Source: Saprospiraceae bacterium
GTDB lineage: Bacteria; Bacteroidota; Bacteroidia; Chitinophagales; Saprospiraceae
Length of the DNA stretch: 9,334 bases
Assembly (NCBI GenBank): GCA_020630355.1
Contig: JAHDBO010000061.1
Location: forward strand, 1 to 9,334
Direction: 5' to 3'
This document shows, piece by piece, positions 7,101 to 9,334 of this stretch. The notes under the pieces were generated by a model, which was not told the origin of the DNA, ran no database searches, and worked only from the letters and a program-made list of their open reading frames with translations. The position numbers and the translations under genes were made by a program. Position 1 is the stretch's first letter; each line of letters starts with the position of its first letter.

Positions 7101-7356
7101 TTCTATCGTTTATATATCTGTAAAAGAAGCTCAAAACTAAGGAACTGTTCGATACAGAACAATTCTTGACGTTTTTTGTCCTTATTTTTATGTAAATTGA
7201 ATAAGTACATTCGATTTAAGCAATTAGTCTTAGGATTTTAGATTGAAGATTATTTTTTTCCAGCTTACTGCTGTTGCCAAAATCGAAAATAGAATAATGT
7301 CTATCGTAATAAAGGAAAAACAGGACAATCAATTCAACATTAATTTTAATAAATAT
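7101..7356. other. Divergent intergenic region between the OsmC gene and the outer-membrane protein gene
   Basis: This 256-bp AT-rich region should contain both promoters. The plus-strand reading frame is open from a TTG at 7243 and has an ATG at 7297, but the signal peptide starts only at 7357, so the earlier part is treated as leader. A TTGACG at 7166-7171 lies 17 bp before TATGTA (7189-7194), and a near-consensus -7 box TATTTTTA is at 7183-7190. Neither is decisive. A dyad (7142-7165) sits immediately upstream of the TTGACG. Confidence 0.45.
7142..7165. promoter_or_regulatory. Candidate operator: interrupted palindrome
   Basis: Arms GAACTGTTC (7142-7150) and GAACAATTC (7157-7165) are reverse complements at 8 of 9 positions around the 6-nt spacer GATACA. 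The palindrome lies between divergent genes and abuts a TTGACG promoter-like hexamer, which is typical of a dimeric-repressor operator. It could also be a chance dyad in AT-rich DNA. I do not recognise it as the site of a named regulator. Confidence 0.3.
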
Positions 7357-8139
7357 ATGCGATACAAACTACTTCTCATCGCTTTAATATTGCCTTTTTG
7401 CGGCAATTTAGCCGCCCAGAGCAACTTTGACAATACCGTTCAAAAAGGGATCATCTACGATAAAGAATTTACCCTTGATTTTAAAATCCACACAAATGGG
7501 TACTTTTCATTAGGTGCGAATATTGCTACCATCAAGGCATATAATAAAACGCAATTTTACCATTTTGAGATTGGAAACCTGAAACATTCCAGAGAATCTA
7601 GTCAGAAGTTGGATTTTTTCCCGACTTTCCAGAGTAGTTTAAATACGAATCCTTTTATATATGGCAAACAAAATAATCTCTATGCTCTAAGAGCAGGCTG
7701 GGGGGAAAAAAGATATTATTCTGAAAAAGGAAATTATAAAGGGGTCGCTCTTGGTATTTCTTACAGTGGTGGGTTATCATTGGGATTGTTAAAACCCTAT
7801 TATCTCGATTTGCTCCGTTTTGAAGACAACACTGGCCCTGCCACTATATCAAGTGAGCCCTATTCGGAGGATAACGAACTGCTTTTCTTGGACATCAACC
7901 GCATCAATGGCGCTTCTGGTTTTAGTTATGGTTGGGATGAATTACGGGTCATCCCTGGTGGGTATTTGCAGGCAGGGGTTCATTTGGATTGGGGGGCTTT
8001 TGACAAATTTGTAAAAGGGCTTGAAATTGGGTTTATGCTCGATGTCTATTCTAAGAAAGTTCCTATTATGGTTATAGAGGATAATCGGTTTCTTTTCATG
8101 AATGTTTACTTAACTTTACAGCTCGGAAAACGTTGGTAA
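7357..8139 (+). CDS. Conserved uncharacterised outer-membrane beta-barrel protein
   Basis: This 260-residue protein has a clear signal peptide (MRYK, hydrophobic core 5-15, probable cleavage at LAA-Q near residue 20). The remainder is rich in alternating hydrophobic and aromatic strands with Gly turns, and ends with FLFMNVYLTLQLGKRW. A terminal aromatic residue after amphipathic strands is typical of outer-membrane barrels. I recognise the overall pattern, including FYHFEIGNLKH (67-77), GLLKPYYLD (143-151) and LEIGFMLDVYSKKVPIM (222-238), as a conserved Bacteroidota family without an assigned function. The ATG at 7357 is chosen because it places the signal peptide at the N-terminus; an in-frame ATG at 7297 would add a charged 20-residue leader. 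lipA follows 34 bp downstream, so the two are probably co-transcribed. No enzymatic motif is visible. Confidence 0.8.
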   Translation: MRYKLLLIALILPFCGNLAAQSNFDNTVQKGIIYDKEFTLDFKIHTNGYFSLGANIATIKAYNKTQFYHFEIGNLKHSRESSQKLDFFPTFQSSLNTNPFIYGKQNNLYALRAGWGEKRYYSEKGNYKGVALGISYSGGLSLGLLKPYYLDLLRFEDNTGPATISSEPYSEDNELLFLDINRINGASGFSYGWDELRVIPGGYLQAGVHLDWGAFDKFVKGLEIGFMLDVYSKKVPIMVIEDNRFLFMNVYLTLQLGKRW

Positions 8140-8173
8140 AAGAAAGTCTATTTTGTATTTGTAAAACAGCGGT

Positions 8174-9046
8174 ATGATAGAACTTAATATTGTCGAAAAG
8201 AAAACGGCACGCAGAAAAAAACCGGATTGGCTTCGAGTAAAACTACCGATTGGAAAAGAATTTCAGAAGGTGCGTGCACTTGTGGATGAGTATAATCTGC
8301 ATACCATTTGCCAAAGCGGCAATTGTCCGAACATGGGGGAATGTTGGGGAGCTGGTACGGCAACTTTTATGATTCTAGGGAATACTTGTACCCGTTCTTG
8401 CTCTTTCTGCGCCGTAAAAACGGGTCGGCCGCCCGAATACGATGAAGACGAGCCGAGACGTGTGGCAGAAGCTATTAAATTGATGCAGGTCAAACATGCT
8501 GTTATTACTTCTGTCAATCGGGATGAACTCAAAGACCGAGGGGCGGAGATTTGGTATCAGACGGTGGTCGCTGTAAAAGAAATGTCCCCTAGTACTACGA
8601 TTGAGACCTTAATTCCAGATGTAAAAGCCAATTGGACGGCTTTGGAACGTATGATTGATGGTGGTCAAGAAGTCGTCTCTCACAATATGGAAACGGTAGA
8701 GCGCCTTTACCGAAAGGTGCGCCCTCAGGGAAAATACTGGCGCAGCCTAGAACAAATCCAACGTATAAAAGCCGCAGGAAAACGCACCAAGACGGGCTTC
8801 ATGGTCGGTCTTGGAGAGACCGATGAAGATGTTTATAAAATCATGGATGATTTACTGGAACACGGTTGCGATGTGGTCACGATAGGTCAATACTTACAAC
8901 CAACCAAGATGCACCTAGAAGTTGCCTCTTTTGTACATCCTGATAAATTTGCAGAATACAAGGAAGTCGGTCTGCAAAAGGGATTTGATTTCGTGGAATC
9001 AGGGCCATTGGTTCGTTCTTCTTATCATGCGGAAAGGCATTTGTAG
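8174..9046 (+). CDS. lipA: Lipoyl synthase (radical SAM)
   Basis: LipA inserts two sulfurs into octanoyl groups bound to lipoyl-dependent proteins (pyruvate and 2-oxoglutarate dehydrogenase E2, GcvH) in the cytoplasm. The 290 residues match the usual core length. The auxiliary 4Fe-4S cluster motif is C46, C51 and C57 (CQSGNCPNMGEC). The radical-SAM cluster motif is C72, C76 and C79 (CTRSCSFC). The C-terminal RSSY motif at 281-284 supplies the conserved serine ligand of the auxiliary cluster. TSVNRDEL, VSHNMETV and KTGFMVGLGE are the expected conserved blocks. No lipB is visible in the window. The gene follows the barrel-protein gene by 34 bp and ends 3 bp before an 8-bp tandem repeat, with an intrinsic terminator beyond. 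Confidence 0.97.
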   Translation: MIELNIVEKKTARRKKPDWLRVKLPIGKEFQKVRALVDEYNLHTICQSGNCPNMGECWGAGTATFMILGNTCTRSCSFCAVKTGRPPEYDEDEPRRVAEAIKLMQVKHAVITSVNRDELKDRGAEIWYQTVVAVKEMSPSTTIETLIPDVKANWTALERMIDGGQEVVSHNMETVERLYRKVRPQGKYWRSLEQIQRIKAAGKRTKTGFMVGLGETDEDVYKIMDDLLEHGCDVVTIGQYLQPTKMHLEVASFVHPDKFAEYKEVGLQKGFDFVESGPLVRSSYHAERHL

Positions 9047-9049
9047 GAT

Positions 9050-9105
9050 TTTGATTGTTTGATTGTTTGATTGTTTGATTGTTTGATTGTTTGATTGTTT
9101 GATTG
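9050..9105. repeat. Seven perfect tandem copies of an 8-bp unit (TTTGATTG)
   Basis: The unit TTTGATTG is repeated exactly seven times (56 bp), starting 3 bp after the lipA stop codon and ending 16 bp before the lipA terminator stem. It should therefore be transcribed as part of the lipA 3' untranslated region. On the minus strand (CAATCAAA) it is open in all frames and would encode NNQTIKQS repeats, which explains a spurious antisense reading frame. Perfect identity among copies suggests recent or ongoing slippage. Confidence 0.97.
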
Positions 9106-9121
9106 TTAAGAAAAATTATAT

Positions 9122-9157
9122 TGCCATGACTTCGCACGAAATCATGGCACTTTTTTT
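9122..9157 (+). terminator. Intrinsic terminator of the lipA transcript
   Basis: An 8-bp stem TGCCATGA (9122-9129) pairs with TCATGGCA (9142-9149). It continues inward, past a C/A mismatch, to an inner TTCG/CGAA pairing (9131-9134 with 9137-9140). A run of seven T residues follows at 9151-9157. This is a classic Rho-independent terminator on the plus strand, 75 bp past the lipA stop codon. Confidence 0.9.
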
Positions 9158-9334
9158 AATTTCAAAAGTATTCTTTCCTGATGAAAAGCTATTCGCTGAA
9201 TTAGAAAAAAAACTCCAAATACTACTGAAACTCAAATAAAGTGTCAAGTTCAAGTATCAAGTACAAATCCAAAATCTAGATACTCCTCCCACTACTGAAA
9301 CTACTGAAACTACTGAAACTACTGAAACTACTGA
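9158..9334. other. Non-coding, simple-sequence-rich region at the right edge
   Basis: I find no supported gene in these 177 bp. CAAGT recurs at 9245-9249, 9251-9255 and 9258-9262, a degenerate 6-7 bp periodicity. A single copy of the 9-bp unit seen at the edge occurs at 9221-9229. The frame through the edge repeat is open back to a TAA at 9237-9239 but has no ATG. Confidence 0.6.
9291..9334. repeat. 9-bp tandem repeat (ACTACTGAA), truncated by window edge
   Basis: There are four perfect copies of ACTACTGAA followed by eight of the nine bases of a fifth at the window end, so the true copy number is unknown. An isolated copy lies exactly 70 bp upstream (9221-9229). The unit is unrelated in sequence to the 8-bp repeat after lipA. 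Confidence 0.95.

Noticed and set aside
7243..7356. 38-residue N-terminal extension of the outer-membrane protein
   Set aside because: It starts at a TTG and would bury the signal peptide behind a charged segment; the ATG at 7357 gives a proper secreted N-terminus.
8877..9137. 86-residue minus-strand frame with NNQTIKQS repeats
   Set aside because: The repeats come from the CAATCAAA tandem array, which is open in all minus frames; the rest is antisense to lipA.
9050..9334. Possible CRISPR array at the right end
   Set aside because: The units are 8 and 9 bp and directly adjacent, without unique spacers, and there are no cas genes.
9240..9334. Open frame with Thr-Thr-Glu repeats at the right edge
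   Set aside because: There is no ATG after the TAA at 9237-9239, and the surrounding sequence is simple-repeat DNA; kept only as a repeat.

Overview
The window looks like a chromosomal segment of a Bacteroidota bacterium, probably near the Saprospiria or a related marine lineage. The evidence is the left-edge start of a GldG-like gliding protein, a beta-barrel family I associate with Bacteroidota encoded just before lipA, a Cys-Gly-Asp-Asp lipoprotein, a TAnnTTTG-like promoter box before gyrA, and no Shine-Dalgarno sites. The lineage is inferred from protein character, not from a search. Almost all of the window is housekeeping DNA. I see no phage, transposon, CRISPR, tRNA or rRNA.

Left half (1-5696), all on the minus strand. 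gyrA, coaE and a secreted FKBP-type prolyl isomerase lipoprotein lie 3 and 17 bp apart and form an apparent operon that ends in a 13-bp hairpin. Immediately beyond the hairpin is a 600-residue fusion of acetate kinase (AckA) to a PduL-type phosphotransacylase. One polypeptide would therefore carry both steps from acetyl-CoA to acetate plus ATP. The first 32 codons of a GldG-like gene follow and run off the left edge.

Middle (5697-7356). An alpha/beta-hydrolase esterase (plus strand) is divergent from gyrA. It converges on an OsmC-family peroxide-detoxification protein (minus strand), and a long imperfect hairpin lies between their 3' ends.

Right half (7357-9334), plus strand. An uncharacterised outer-membrane beta-barrel protein is encoded 34 bp before lipA (lipoyl synthase), probably in one transcript. 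The lipA 3' untranslated region carries seven perfect copies of an 8-bp repeat and then a strong intrinsic terminator. The window ends in non-coding simple-sequence DNA containing a second, unrelated 9-bp tandem repeat that continues past the edge.

The most notable item is the AckA-PduL fusion. The repeat cluster downstream of lipA and the barrel-lipA pairing are the next most interesting. I found no clear evidence of a wholly new multi-gene system.
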